Source: Gentiana macrophylla (taxonomy: Eukaryota > Streptophyta > Magnoliopsida > Gentianales > Gentianaceae). From it: a DNA stretch of 64,000 bases. The notes under the pieces were generated by a model that had not been told where the DNA came from, made no database searches, and saw only the letters and a program-made list of their open reading frames with translations. Location of the stretch: contig CM047817.1 in assembly GCA_026214975.1 (NCBI GenBank), forward strand, positions 62,342,407-62,406,406, read 5' to 3'. Each line of letters opens with the position of its first letter. The stretch's first letter is position 1. A program made the position numbers and the translations under genes. Below are positions 30,963 through 42,946 of this stretch, piece after piece.

Positions 30963-32658
30963 TGTTGGTCCCTTTGAAAGGCTAACACAAGTTTAGAGGG
31001 GGGGGGGGGGTGTGAATAAACTTGTCCCTAAAACTGGATTTAAAACAAATTAAGGTTCGATTAAAAACTTGTGTGGAGTTAAGTTTGACAAAGCTAAGAT
31101 TAAGTCGATCGACTTAAGTCGAAATCGAGTCAACCGGCGGATATGACTTTAGCCTTTTATTGATCTTGTTATTCTATTATGAAAACTAAGTGTTGTGAAC
31201 TGAATTCTGGTGAATGTCAGTTGTGACTGTGAGGTGTATAACAATCAAGTATCACAATGCTATAATTAAGTGCTGAATAAATAAATAAATGCGTAAAGTA
31301 AATAAGGCGGATATTATAGAGGTTCCAGGTGGTGTAATGCTGTACGTCCTCTCTTCCCCTGTGGTGCGGAGGAAAATTTCACTAGAACTTCTTGAGGTGA
31401 ACTGTTACAAAAAGTTCTACACAATAGTCCTTGGCTAATCCCTAGAGTCACTATCTAAACAATTGTAGAACATGTAAAATTGCAGCTCTTCAAATGCTTG
31501 AACCACTGGTCCTTAGAGGGTAGGATTGCCTCTTCACCAGCTACCACCACAAACACAGTCTACCCGACTGCTTGTCACAACTGTCCTTGGCGAAACCTTC
31601 CCGGTTTGCTTCACAGTCTAAAACCTTTGATGTTGAATCAAAGTTGGGCTGAGAATCAATAAATTGATTCTTGTTTGTGGTTCTTCAAAGTGTTGAATTC
31701 TTGATAAGTTCTTTGTAGTTTGAACACTTGAAGAAATACTAGATATGATCTTGTTATAGTTCAGAGATAGATAGAATAGACGATGCACAAAATTGCTTGT
31801 TGATTCTTGTATATGCTCATTTCTATATATGTTTGTTGTTTGTGCAAAGTCTTCTATTTATAGTGTGAAGTCCAACGTTCTTCCGATTCAATTTGAATTG
31901 TATCAACGCTCATCTTGTAACGGCTATATTTTCTCGACCGTTCTGCTGTGTCAGTAACTCATCCAATGAAATTGTTTCCTTTACAACGTTCGACTGTACT
32001 TTCAGTTTGTTGGATAGCTGACTTATAAAACTGTGTTTCCTTATCAGTTTTATATTGAGTTTTTCTTTTGTCAGTTTCCTGACTTGGAGCGTTAACTGAG
32101 ATTTTACTCTTCTTCAAATATCAAGATTCTCGGCTTTCATCGATTATAATTGACTTAATCGAGTACACCATGACACATTATCATCTAAGAATTCATTGTC
32201 TTTATGATTCTTAGGTCTTCATACAAGATCTATAAAGTCGCCTGAGTCACCACAATCTTGCACAAGTCCAACTTACAGCCTCGACTTATAATCTTCATAA
32301 TCGAGTTTGAACCCTCGCTTCTTCATTCTTCAAGATAAGCCAACCGAGTCTGTAACTCTCAGCGAACTTACCTTCTTCAGTTTCATGTATGTGTATTCTG
32401 AGTCAGTTTGCTTGTCTCGATGATTTCTAGCTTCCTAAATGATTTCCAGTTTTTAGTTTTACGACGCACTAATAATTACAGTGCTTGTCTGATGTAACCT
32501 ATACAAATATCAGACTCAGTAAAACTTATACATTCGATTCCTAGACATCTTTTGCTTTCCACTATAACAAATGGCTTCAACACTTCATCAATGGGGTTAA
32601 GATAATATTTTATTACTTAAGATGAATTATCATCAAAACATAAATTTTATTTCCAACA
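30963..32658 (-). repeat. TE-I 3' LTR (left)
   Basis: It starts TGTTGGTCCCTTTGAAAGG with a run of 14 G residues near 30998-31011 and ends TTATTTCCAACA. It is followed by the complement of the polypurine tract (CCCCCTTTTTGATGATGCC). Confidence 0.93.
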
Positions 32659-32804
32659 ATTTCCCCCTTTTTGATGATGCCAAAACTCTCCCTAAAAGAA
32701 AATCTTAAAGATCAAAACAATGTAAAACAATGTAAAACTGGAAAACTGGTTTTCATTAGAATGAGCAAAAACTGGATAAGTACATTTTGTTCAAATAACT
32801 GTGA

Positions 32805-34739
32805 TTAAAGACTAAGCTTCTTCTTAGCTTTTTGCATGACTGAATCATATCTTTTTGCTTTGTCATACAAGCGAAAATCTTCTTCAAGCTTGGAGTCTTC
32901 CTTTGAGAAGGTCTTGTTGTAGTCAACTTGACTACTTTCTTTCCATCTTCTCCTTTGAATTAGCTTGGGTAAGCTTGAGTCTTTCGAGTAATAATTTTCA
33001 AATTCTACAAGATCGGTTTTCATTTGTTCAGTCTTGTCTTTAATCTTCAATTTATCATCAATCCTTTGATTCTTCTTATGTTGTGCAATTCTTTGCTTTG
33101 AGTAAATATCAGACATAAAGTAGTTCAAGGATTCCTCAACTGTTCTGTCCTTGTACTTGGCTTTAATAGGATTGTAATCTCTGATAAACTATGTCCACAG
33201 ATCCTTTGTAAGAGTAACTCTTACATCTCTCGAGTTGATTGTATTTTTCAATAAGTTGATCATCGCTTAACTCTTTATTCAAAAATTTAGGATCCGATCT
33301 GTGTATCTTTGTAGTTCTTCTTCAAGTCGCTTCATTTCTCCAAGTAATTTCAGCTTCCCCCTTTTTGGCATCATATAACTGATCTACCAGGGCATGGGTT
33401 TCTTTTTGATCTTCTGAAATCTGTCGCTGAGAAGCAAGTACGTCCTTAAGCTGAGTTTCTAACCCGTAGATATGCTGATTTATATGCCAATGAGCCTGAG
33501 CATGAGTTTCTCTATCTACTACGGTTGAATCTTGAGAGTTGTTGTTTGAGTAACACAATCTCTCGAAGCGAAACTTGAACTTGATTTGTGAATCATCTCT
33601 AGTCTTGCATGAACTCAAACATCGCTTCTAGTTCTATAATCAAGATATCCAGAGATGTTTGATAAAAGGCCATTCTGTGTATCTCTCTGACTGAGTACAA
33701 TTTTCAAGTTTTCATGAACTTTGGCCAATACATCCTTTGATAGAAAATCAGAAGGATCATATGTAGCTTCTATTTGATCCTTATCCTGAGTATTATCATC
33801 AATAACCATCAGTTGTCTGATTTCATCAGCTGCTTGCTGATTGTCAGTTGTCTGATTTCCAACTGGCAATCCTTCTTGCTGTGGTACAGTTTGCGTTGCT
33901 AGAGGTTGAGATTGAGTGACTGTTTGCAAAACTGTAGTATCATTAGCTTCTTTTCTTGACTTATCATGATCATCATCATCCTTTTTCTTTGAACTGTCTT
34001 TAGATGATGTGCCTGATTCTCTTCTTTTGGCTAATTCGGTAAATCTTTTGAAACAGTTGTCAAGAAATTCAGTAATAGGAAACAGAGAGTAAAGATCTCT
34101 AACTTCCAATTTCTTTAAGAGTAATTTTTCTTCAGTCTGTAAACTGACATCTCGAGAATTTTCTGGTTGAAGTTTCATTTTCATCAGCTTAATGATTTTG
34201 TCAGCTTCAAAGACTGGTGCTGATTGCTGAACCGATTGCTGTTGTTTCTGAGAAGTAAGGTCAACAGTGACATTCTCTTGAGTAACTTCAGTTGTTAATT
34301 GATGTTGTTGTTCCCCCTCAGTTCGTGCTTTCTCACTTGAGATTTCAGGGTACAGACATCTTACAACTGATCTTCATTCTGTTGATTCAGCTTTTCGCTT
34401 AGTACCTTTGTGTTCAGCTTCCTGCTGAGACACAGTTGTCTGACTTGCTTCAGGTTGGGAAGAAGTTTTTGCGATTTCCTTCGATGTTGTAGTTTGCCTT
34501 GCTTGCTTCCCTTCCTTAATTCTTTCTATATAAAACTGAATGATTCCACTAAGAGCCTTCTTCAGTCGGAATCTGCCATCAGTTACTTGTCCTTCAGCTT
34601 GAGCTCTTTTCACACTCTCTAATTCAGCTAAGTGTTGCTTCTTGAACTGATTGACTATGTAACCTTCATACATTTCAAGTGTTAGTTCATCCAGCTCTGT
34701 GATCAATCGTTTTTCTTTCGAATCATCTGAAGTGGCCAT
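32805..34739 (-). pseudogene. TE-I extra ORF after pol
   Basis: The minus-strand ATG at 34739 begins MATSDDSKEKRLITELDELT, followed by EGYIVNQFKKQHLAELESVK and a charged, Gln/Thr/Ser-rich stretch. After frame breaks it continues with SLFPITEFLDNCFKRFTELA, KKKDDDDHDKSRKE, then, near 33128-32805, a Lys/Glu-rich helical segment ending QKAKKKLSL. It is hydrophilic, probably coiled-coil in parts, with no transmembrane stretch noticed. Position matches the SIRE extra gene. Its N-terminus does not look like that of TE-H. Confidence 0.55.
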
Positions 34740-35204
34740 TTTTGAGTGTGAACACAAAAGTTTTATTTTTGAAAGAGAGGGTTGCAAAGAGTCTATTTTG
34801 CTTTCTGATAATAATTTGAATTTAGATAGGGAATAGTGTAAACGGAGGTTGAATAAATAGTTAGGATATTCTGGCGGTTGAGTGGTACAACTTTTCAAAT
34901 TCCATGATGGTTTTGATAACCGATACGGTAATTTATTCGACAATCGTGGGGTGTACAAGCAAAATTCGACAAAAAGAATCGTGGTAATTTAATGCGATAT
35001 AACATTGTTGATTCTATCTTATCAACCTTTGACTAAACTTATTGACTGAATGAAAATCGATGTCGAGGTCAGTTCTAGAGATAATTCAGTTCCATCAAAT
35101 TATTCAGTTTGTCAGTTTGAGATTGTTGATGTCAATGACTAATCTGTTAAGTGAGCGCACCCAACATAACAAAGATTAATCCCCTTGATGAATCTCTGGC
35201 TTAA

Positions 35205-35752
35205 CTGACTTAACTAACTTTGATTATTCCCAACTCAGTTCTTAATTTGGCAAATCTTTCTTTGTCCAATGGCTTAGTAAAGATATCTGCCAACTGATCT
35301 TCAGTAGGTACTTAAAGAACTGTTATATCCTTTTTCTCTGCATGATCTCGTATGAAATGGTGACGGACATCAATGTGCTTTGTCCTTGAGTGTAAAACTG
35401 GATTATCAGTAATTGCAATTGCACTTGTGTTATCACACATTAAGGGAATTGTTCCTTCTTCTATCCCATAGTCTCTTAATTGCTGTCTGATCCATAAAAC
35501 TTGAGCACAACAACTCCCAGCTGCTATATATTCAGCTTCAGCTGTTGAAGTTGATATTGAGTTTTGCTTCTTGCTAAACCATGACACAAGTCTATTTCCC
35601 AATAACTGACATTTGCCTGATGTGCTTTTTCTATCCACTTTGCATCCAGCATAGTTTGAATCTGAATAAGAAATCAGCTTGAATTCTCCCTCTTTCGAAT
35701 ACCAAATTCCAACTCCATCTGTGTCTTTCAAATATTTCAAGGTTCTTTTCAC
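35205..35752 (-). pseudogene. TE-I RNase H
   Basis: An open minus-strand frame has GIWYSKEGEFKLISYSDSNY, KSTSGKCQLLGNRLVSWFSK, TSTAEAEYIAAGSCCAQVLW, MCDNTSAIAITDNPVLHS and HIDVRHHFIRDHAEKK, followed in another frame by EDQLADIFTKPLDK. The catalytic Asp and Glu positions look intact; a late frameshift near 35312 separates the tail. Confidence 0.85.
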
Positions 35753-36990
35753 AACTGTGAGATGACTTTCCTTTGGTCTTGATCAAATCTTGCACATACA
35801 CCGACAAAGAAAAGATATGTCCGCCTACTTGTTGTAAGATAGAGTAAGCTTCCAATCGTCCTTCAGTAGAGTGTTTGATCAACATCTTTACCTTCTTTGT
35901 CTTCATCTAATCTGATGTTGGTCTCCATTGGTGTAGAAATTCCAGTAGATTTCTCCATACCAAACTTTTTGATAAGTTCTCTTGTGTATTTGGTTTGGTG
36001 AATGAAAATTCCATCAGCTAATTGTTTAAGTTGCAATCCTAGAAAATAATTTAACTCTCCCATCATACTCATCTGAAATTTGCTTTTCATCAGGCTTGCA
36101 AATTTCTCACATAACTGTTCATTTTCTGATCCAAAAATGATATCATCTACATAAATTTGAACAAGTAGAGTGTCTTCTCCATTCTTCATCCTGAATAAGG
36201 TTTTGTCGATTGTTCCTTTGATAAATCCATTATCCACTAGAAACTGAGATAGAGTTTCGTACCAAGCTCTTGGTGCTTGTTTAAGTCCATAAAGAGCTTT
36301 CCTCAGTCTGAAAATTTATCTGCTTGATCTTTGATTTCAAATCCGGGTGGTTGTTGAACATATACTTCTTCTTCAAGAATTCCATTTAGGAACGCACTTT
36401 TAACATCCATCTGATAAACTTTGAATTTCTTGTGAGCTGCATAGGCAAGAAATAGTCTGATTGCTTATAGTCTTGCAACTGGTGCATAAGTTAATCAAAG
36501 TCTATGCCTTCTGCTTGAGAGTATCCTTTGGCTACAAGTCTGGCTTTGTTTCTGATGATGTTCCCATCTTCATCAAGTTTATTTCTGAAAGCCCATTTGG
36601 TTCCAATGATATTGACATGATCTGGTTTATCTACCAATTCCCATACTTGATTTCTCTCGAATTCATTGAGTTCTTCTTGCATAGCTAATATCCAATCTGG
36701 ATCTTTCAAAGCTTCTTCAATTTCTTTAGGTTCTGATTGAGATAGAAAGCATGCGATCATTGCATCTAGTTGATGTCTTGTTCGAACTCCAGCTTGAGTT
36801 TCACCAATAACTTGATCTTCAGGGTGATCTCTCATCCATTGATGTGTGTGTGCTTGTATCAACTGATTCGCATTTTGTTCAACTGATTCTTCAAAAACTG
36901 GTTCTTGAACTTGTTCAACTGAATCTGAATGAAGTTGTTCAAATTGTTGAGCAATTGGAAATCGAGGTTGATCTTGATCTCAACATTCTG
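35753..36990 (-). pseudogene. TE-I reverse transcriptase
   Basis: The minus strand reads ALKDPDWILAMQEELNEFER, NQVWELVDKP, IIGTKWAFRNKLDEDGN, KARLVAKGYSQAEGIDFD (36862-36491), then after a frame break QIYVDDIIFGSENEQ with the catalytic YVDD (about 36150), and MMGELNYFLGLQLKQL. A frameshift near 36490 to 36240 and one near 35860 interrupt the enzyme. Confidence 0.85.
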
Positions 36991-37203
36991 AAATTTGTAG
37001 TCTTCCAATGTCAATCTGGCCCGGAGTTCTGGTGTGACTGTAAATCGAGGCCCAGAAACCGGTTGCAGGTCGGTCTTGATTGTTTCACCAGAGGAAGTTT
37101 GGTTCATCAAATACTACATGTATTGATTCTTCATGCTTGAGTGTCCTTTTATTTAGTACTCTAAAAGCTTTGTTTGACACTTGAATATCCTAGGAAAATT
37201 CCT

Positions 37204-37779
37204 TCATCGACTTTGGGCTGAAAAAGCGTGAAGTTGATCTTTTCCATTATTGTGTATGAAACATTTGCTTCCAAAAGCATGAAAGTATGAAACATTTGGT
37301 TTTCTTCCATTCCAAATTTCATAAGGAGTTTTCTCATGTCTCTTGTTCATGAGAGCTCTGTTCTGAGTGTAACAGACTATGTTAACTGCTTCTGCCCAAT
37401 ATCTTTCTGGTAGTTTCGCTTCACAGATCATAGTCCTCCCAGCTTCTTTGAGTGTTCTGTTTCTTCTTTCAGCTACACCATTTTGTTGTGGTGTTCCTGT
37501 GGCAGCAAGTTGGTGTAAGACACCATTTTCTTCACAATATTCAATAATCACACTGTGGAGGAATTCAGTTCCTTTATCAGATCTTATCTTAACAACTGAA
37601 ACTCCTTTCTGATTCTGAAGTCTCTTGAGAAGTTCTGTGAGCTTTTGCTTGGTTTCACTTTTCTTGGTTAAAAAGATTACCCAAGTATATCTTGAAAAAT
37701 CATCTACTACCACCAATGTGTATTTCTTTCCACTGATACTAATTGGTGTAATAGGTCCAAATAAATCCATGTGTAGCAA
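37204..37779 (-). pseudogene. TE-I integrase core (open, DDE kept)
   Basis: An uninterrupted 191-codon minus-strand frame carries LHMDLFGPITP (first Asp), VVVDDFSRYTWV, IRSDKGTEF (second Asp) and TPQQNGVAERRNRTLKEAGR (catalytic Glu). It ends after FHAFGSKCFI. The core looks intact, but it is out of frame with neighbouring domains, so the polyprotein as a whole is broken. Confidence 0.85.
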
Positions 37780-37781
37780 TT

Positions 37782-38503
37782 CTAAATGTCGGTTGTTGAA
37801 TGCTGAGACTTAGTCTTGAAACTTTCTTTTGTTTGTTTTCCTTGTTGACATGCATCACATAAGCTGTCTTTCTTATATGATATCTCTGGTAATCCAATGA
37901 CTAGCTGCTTCTTAACAAGTGCATTGATGTCATGAAAATTGAGATAACTGAGTTTCTTGTGCCATAGCCAACTGATTTCTGATTTGGTATGCACGAGCAA
38001 ACAGGTTTCAGCAACGGCAGTTGTCCAATCTACCACATACATGTTTTCTTTTCTTCTTCCGGCTAGGACAACTTGATAAGCTGATTCGCTGATGACAACG
38101 TAGAATTCTTTATCAAAAGTAACTTTGTATCCCATATCACGGAAATTGACTTGTCTTTGAGTAGATTGTAGTGTAGTCCTTCTACATAAGATACATTCTT
38201 GATTGTAAGTCCATTTCTGATTAAGGTGCCATAACCTCTAGTGTAACCAGGTTTATCTTTACTTCCAAAATTGACTTTTGGTCCATCCTTTGTAATAAAA
38301 TTACTGAGACAGTCTTTGCTCTTTGTCATGTGTCTAGAACAACCATTGTCAAAGTACCAAATATCCCGCAAATGAAAATTAGAAGTTTTAGGTACCCAAC
38401 TCAGTTTGGGTCCATGAGGTCGATTAATCAAGTACAACTCGGGAATATATCCTTTTGGGATTCTTCGGATATTGTTGCACTTGTTTTCATATATGTAAGC
38501 CAC
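37782..38503 (-). pseudogene. TE-I protease and pre-integrase
   Basis: The minus-strand frame from 38503 reads IWYFDNGCSRHMTKSKD: the protease active site has DNG where copia elements have DSG. It continues with KPGYTRGYGTLIRNGLTIKN and VSYVEGLHYNLL. A frameshift near 38130 leads to VVLAGRRKENMYVVDW and WLWHKKLSYLNFHDINALVK (pre-integrase) with SLCDACQQGKQTK. Confidence 0.8.
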
Positions 38504-40560
38504 ACTCCCATAGTATCTATGTTTGGATTGTGTCTTATTTATATGATTTCTCAGATCTTCTGACTGAAATTTGTTTCCATGTTGATTTTTGTTTTTAAAA
38601 CTAGAGTGATAACCCTCATTCCTTCTGTACTGAGGTCTAGATTGACCTTTGTATCAGTGTCTTATCTTTGAAACTCGAGATTAGTCCTCTGCAGAGTTTT
38701 GGGCTGAAACTTGTGATAAGTTTTTGGTCTGGAATGATTGTCATTATCAGTTTTACTAACAAATTCAGTAAAATTCCAATCATCATCAGTGGGATATAAT
38801 CTTCCTTTCCCCCTGAATGTGTGAATCTTTGAATGATTGACATTCTTATATTTATTTTGATTGTAATTTTTCTGGTTCCTGACTTTATTTGTTTTTGTGG
38901 ATCTGGCAGTTGATTTGCCGTTTCGGTTTCCATTGGATACAAATGATCTACCATTTGATTTACCTTTGTTGGTAGATGCAATTGCCTTTTTGAAATCGAT
39001 TTATCTGTGTGATCTCGGCTTTCTTGGTTCAAAGAATTTTCTCAATTTGTGGAAGTTGCTCACCTACAAACTTAATACCGCTTTGGTACTAGGCCCAGCT
39101 GACTTTGCTAGTTCCATTCTTTGAAGATTGCTTTGTGTATCAAATCTTAAACCGCTTTGTCTCCATATGGTTTTCTGATTTGAATCCGATGAATGAACTT
39201 GATTGAACAAACGATTCGATTCTTCTTGCTTGTCTGATGGGCGATCTTTGAATCCTTTCTTTATCAGTTTTAGTCTGTTTCAACATTTTTAGTTCAGACT
39301 TCAATCTTTCAACTTCAAGAATTAGACTTTCTTTCTCAGCTTTGATTGATTCATAACCAGCTTGTATGGTCACTAGCTGATTCATCAATTCGTCAAGAGT
39401 TTCTTCTAATTCTAGATTTTTTGGATTGGAGTCAGCAGTCGAAGAACATGCATTTATTATGGAAATCTGAGCTGAAGAGTATTTAGAGTTTGATTCACAT
39501 ACCTCATTTGGATCTTCCATGTGTGCCATTAAAGCTGTGTCGTCTGATAATCTTTCAAGCATCACTTTCATAATCGATTCATCTCCGAAGCAAGGAGTGC
39601 CCTTCTACCAACTCTTCTTGGTGGGGTCTTCTTGATCAGTTCTGGACATTCAGCTTTATAATGTCCTGGTTTCTTGCAGTTGAAACTGAGGTATTCATCG
39701 TCTTTTCTTTTCTCAGGAGTCCTTTTGATGAACTTTTGAGTGACTGGGTGTCCACTTTTCATTCTTGGAATGCTCATCATTAGAGCCATTTGTTCTTCCA
39801 TTTCATCCAACTCATGAAGATTGTTAGATGAGTTTTCTTGAGTCTCATTTGATCTTTGCGGCAAGTCTGTGGTCTTTGGTTCTTCCAGAGCTTTGATAAT
39901 TGCAAATTGTGGTTGTGAAATCTTCATTTGAATTCATAAGCTTTCGGATCTGAAAAGATCTTGAATGAATCTTCTACATCATGTCTCCTGGATTCTTCCA
40001 TAGCAATGATCTTCATCTTCCAGCACATTGGTAATGCCTTCAAGATTCTAGTGTTGATGAATTTCTTTGAGTATTCAATCTTGAGTAGATCTAGTTCATC
40101 CATGATAGCATCAATCTTGTCTCCATTTGGTCAATGGTTTCTCCAGTTTTCATCTTGAAATTCTCAAACTTTTGTTTTGCAACGGAAATTTTATTTTCCT
40201 TGATTGAATCTGTTCCTTCACAAACTAACTGAAGTTTGTCCCACATTTCTTTGGCAGTTGTGCATTCTTTCACCTTCAAGTACATGTTGCTGTCATGAGT
40301 TACGAGGATAATGTCCATGGCAACATTGTTGAGATTGTTTCGCTTATGATCATCACTAGTCCATTCGGATTTGGGTTTTGCAACTCGAACTTGCTCTCCA
40401 CCAACAGTTTGCATATGAGTGATTTGAATTGGTCCATCAGTGAGTACATCCATCATTTCATCATGAGTAGCTACTAGAAATGCCTGCATCGACGTTTATA
40501 TTCACAAAAATCATCCATGTTGAACATAAGCATTTGTCTTGCATATTGATTGTTATCCAT
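38504..40560 (-). pseudogene. TE-I gag with altered zinc knuckle
   Basis: The start is taken as the minus-strand ATG at 40560 (MDNNQYARQMLM); after a frameshift it continues MQAFLVATHDEMMDVLTDGP, LQLVCEGTDSIKENKIS and MKTGETIDQMETR, typical of SIRE-like gag. The zinc knuckle near 39660-39710 reads SFNCKKPGHYKAEC, so its first Cys has become Ser. A coiled-coil-like segment (LVTIQAGYESIKAEKESLI) follows. Several frames are needed. Confidence 0.75.
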
Positions 40561-40680
40561 TATGAGTGAGTGAAGCCTGATAGTAGATTAACTGGAAAAA
40601 CTGAGCTTTCAAATAAGAACAACTAGAGGAGATAAAGAGCAAATGATATCTTGTTAAAGAAAGACTGCTCTGATACCAAT

Positions 40681-42377
40681 TGTTGGTCCCTTGGAAAGGC
40701 TAACACAAGTTTAGAGGGGGGGGGGGTGAATAAACTTGTCCCTAAAACTGGATTTAAAAAAAATTAAGGTTCAGTTAAAAACTTGTGTGGAGTTAAGTGA
40801 CAAAGCTAAGATTAAGTCGATGACTTAAGTGGCCCGAGTCAACCGGCAGCGGATATGACTTTAGCCTTTTTATTGATCTTGTTATTCTATTATGAAAACT
40901 AAGTGTTGTGAACTGAATTCTGGTGAATGTCAGTTGTGACTATGAGGTGTATAACAATCAAGTATCACAATGCTATAATTAAGTGCTGAATAAATAAATA
41001 AATGCGTAAAGTAAATAAGGCAGATATTATAGAGGTTCCAGGTGGTGTAATCCTGTACGTCCTCTCTTCCCCTATGGTGCGGAGGAAAATTCCACTAGAA
41101 CTTCTTGAGGTGAACTGTTACAAAAAGTCCTATACAATAGTCCTTGGCTAATCCCTAGCGTCACTATCTAAACAATTGTAGAATAGGTAAAATTGCTGCT
41201 CTTCAAATGCTTGAACCACTGGTCCTTAGAGGGTAGAATTGACTCTTCACTAGCTACCACCACAAACACAGTCTACCCGACTGCTTGTCACATCTGTCCT
41301 TGGCGAAACCTTCCCGGTTTGCTTCACAGTCTAAAACATTTGATGTTGAATCAAAGTTGGGCTGAGAATCAATAAATTGATTCTTGTTTGTGGTTCTTCA
41401 AAGTGTTGAATTCTTGATAAGTTCTTTGTAGTTTGAACACTTGAAGAAATACTAGATATGATCTTGTTATAGTTCAGAGATAGATAGAATAGACTGATGC
41501 ACAAAATTGCTTGTTGATTCTTGTATATGCTCTGTTCTATATATGTTTGTTGTTTGTGCAAAGTCTTCTATTTATAGTGTGAAGTCCAACGTTCTTCTGG
41601 CTTCAATTTGAATTGTATCAACGTCTATCTTGTAACGGCTATATTTTCTGACCGTTCTGCTGTGTCAGTAACTCATCCAATGAAATTGTTTCCTTTACAA
41701 CGTTCGACTGTACTTTCAGTTTGTTTGATGGCTGACTTATAAAACTGCGTTTCCTTATCAGTTTTATACTAAGTTTTTCTTTTGTCAGTTTCCTGACTTG
41801 GAGCGTTAACTGAGATTTTACTCTTCTTCAAATATCAGTACTCCAGTTTTCATCTGATTATAATTGACTTAATCAGAGTACACCATGACACATTATCATC
41901 TAAGAATTCATTGTCTTTATGATTCTTAGGTCTTCATACAAGATCTATAAAGTCAGTTCAGGTCACCACAATCTTGCCTGAAGTCCAACTTTACAGTCTC
42001 GACTTATAATCTTCATAACTGAGTTTGAACCCTCAGTTCTTCATTCTTCAAGATAAGCCAACCGAGTCTGTAACTCTCAGCGAACTTACCTTCTTCAGTT
42101 TCATGTAGGTGTATTCTGAGTCAGTTTGCTTGTCTCGATGATTTCTAGTTTCCTAAATGATTTCTAGTTTTCAGTTTTACGACACACTAATAATTACAAT
42201 GCTTGTCTGATGTAACCAATACAAATATCAGACTCTAGTAAAACTTATACATTCAGTTCTAGAAATCTTTTAGCTTTCCACTATAACAGCTGGCTTCAGC
42301 ACTTCATCAATGGGGTTAAGATAATATTTTATTACTTAAGATGAATTATCATCTAAACATAAATTTTATTTCCAACA
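40681..42377 (-). repeat. TE-I 5' LTR (right)
   Basis: It starts TGTTGGTCCCTTGGAAAGG two bases after the PBS complement and ends TTATTTCCAACA, next to the TAGTC target duplication. It aligns over its full length with 30963-32658. Confidence 0.93.
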
Positions 42378-42555
42378 TAGTCAATATTAGATATTGACAA
42401 TATCTTGGATTTATTTAATATAAGATATTAAATTAAATGAGATAAATCAATTAAATATATTTTCCTTATTTTACTAGTAAAATGTTTTCTTTCTCATCAA
42501 TCTACTAGGAAGCTTCTCCCAATCACTTTGGGAATCATATGAGGCGCCCCACCCT

Positions 42556-42563
42556 CTATATAA
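42556..42563 (+). promoter_or_regulatory. TATA box in the TE-J 5' LTR
   Basis: CTATATAA in CCCTCTATATAAGAGAGGGG, about 370 bases before the LTR end, in a short palindrome. Confidence 0.55.
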
Positions 42564-42934
42564 GAGAGGGGTTGGCTAGCTCTTTTGTACATCACAATTA
42601 GAAGAGTTCTAATTTACAAAATAAATTGAGAGCTTCCTAAAGAGAGATTTAGAGAGAGAGAGAGAGAGAAAAAGCCGGTCTAGCAATCGGATTTTTCTAG
42701 TAGCTATCCAAAGAGGATTCCGGCAAGGTGCTCGTGTGGATATCGATAGAGGCCGGACACGTGGATGCTCGCGCGCACTACTACTCTCTATTACCGGTCA
42801 AAGCGATCTATTAGATCAATCAAGGTAATCACCGTAACCTACTTAACGTGTTTATTTTATTAAACGAAGTCGATCTTGGGATCGGAAATCAATTTTTCAA
42901 ATTCCGCTGCGTAGACTAGTTGATTTCCTAACAG

Positions 42935-42946
42935 TGGTATCAGAGC
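42935..42946 (+). promoter_or_regulatory. TE-J primer-binding site
   Basis: TGGTATCAGAGC, one base after the LTR end, is the exact plant copia primer-binding site for initiator tRNA-Met. Confidence 0.9.

Larger units (their letters stand above)
30963..42377 (-). mobile_element. TE-I: complete SIRE-like copia element (11.4 kb, perfect TSD)
   Basis: Two LTRs of about 1.7 kb (30963-32658, 40681-42377) and a perfect 5-bp target duplication TAGTC (30958-30962 and 42378-42382). On the minus strand: PBS complement GCTCTGATACCA at 40667-40678, gag, protease, integrase, RT, RNase H, an extra ORF, then the polypurine tract at 32659-32680. The large size, long LTRs and extra ORF match the SIRE/Maximus lineage. 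It sits in the TE-J 5' LTR and is thus younger than TE-J. LTRs differ by a few percent. Confidence 0.95.
29755..42933 (+). repeat. TE-J 5' LTR, split by TE-I
   Basis: The part 29755-30962 matches the start of the 3' LTR at 49394-49830 (ATTAATAAAAGCA...GACACTATT). The part 42378-42933 completes it and ends TTTCCTAACA, one base before the PBS. TATA box CTATATAA lies at 42556-42563. A CT/GA-rich downstream region (GAGAGAGAGAGAG) follows. Net length is about 1.76 kb. Confidence 0.85.

Noticed and set aside
31480..31662. Small frame repeated at 41193-41375
   Set aside because: Both lie in TE-I LTRs; same reason.
42935..42946. tRNA-like matches at several TGGTATCAGAGC sites
   Set aside because: They are retrotransposon primer-binding sites, complementary to tRNA-Met 3' ends, not tRNA genes.
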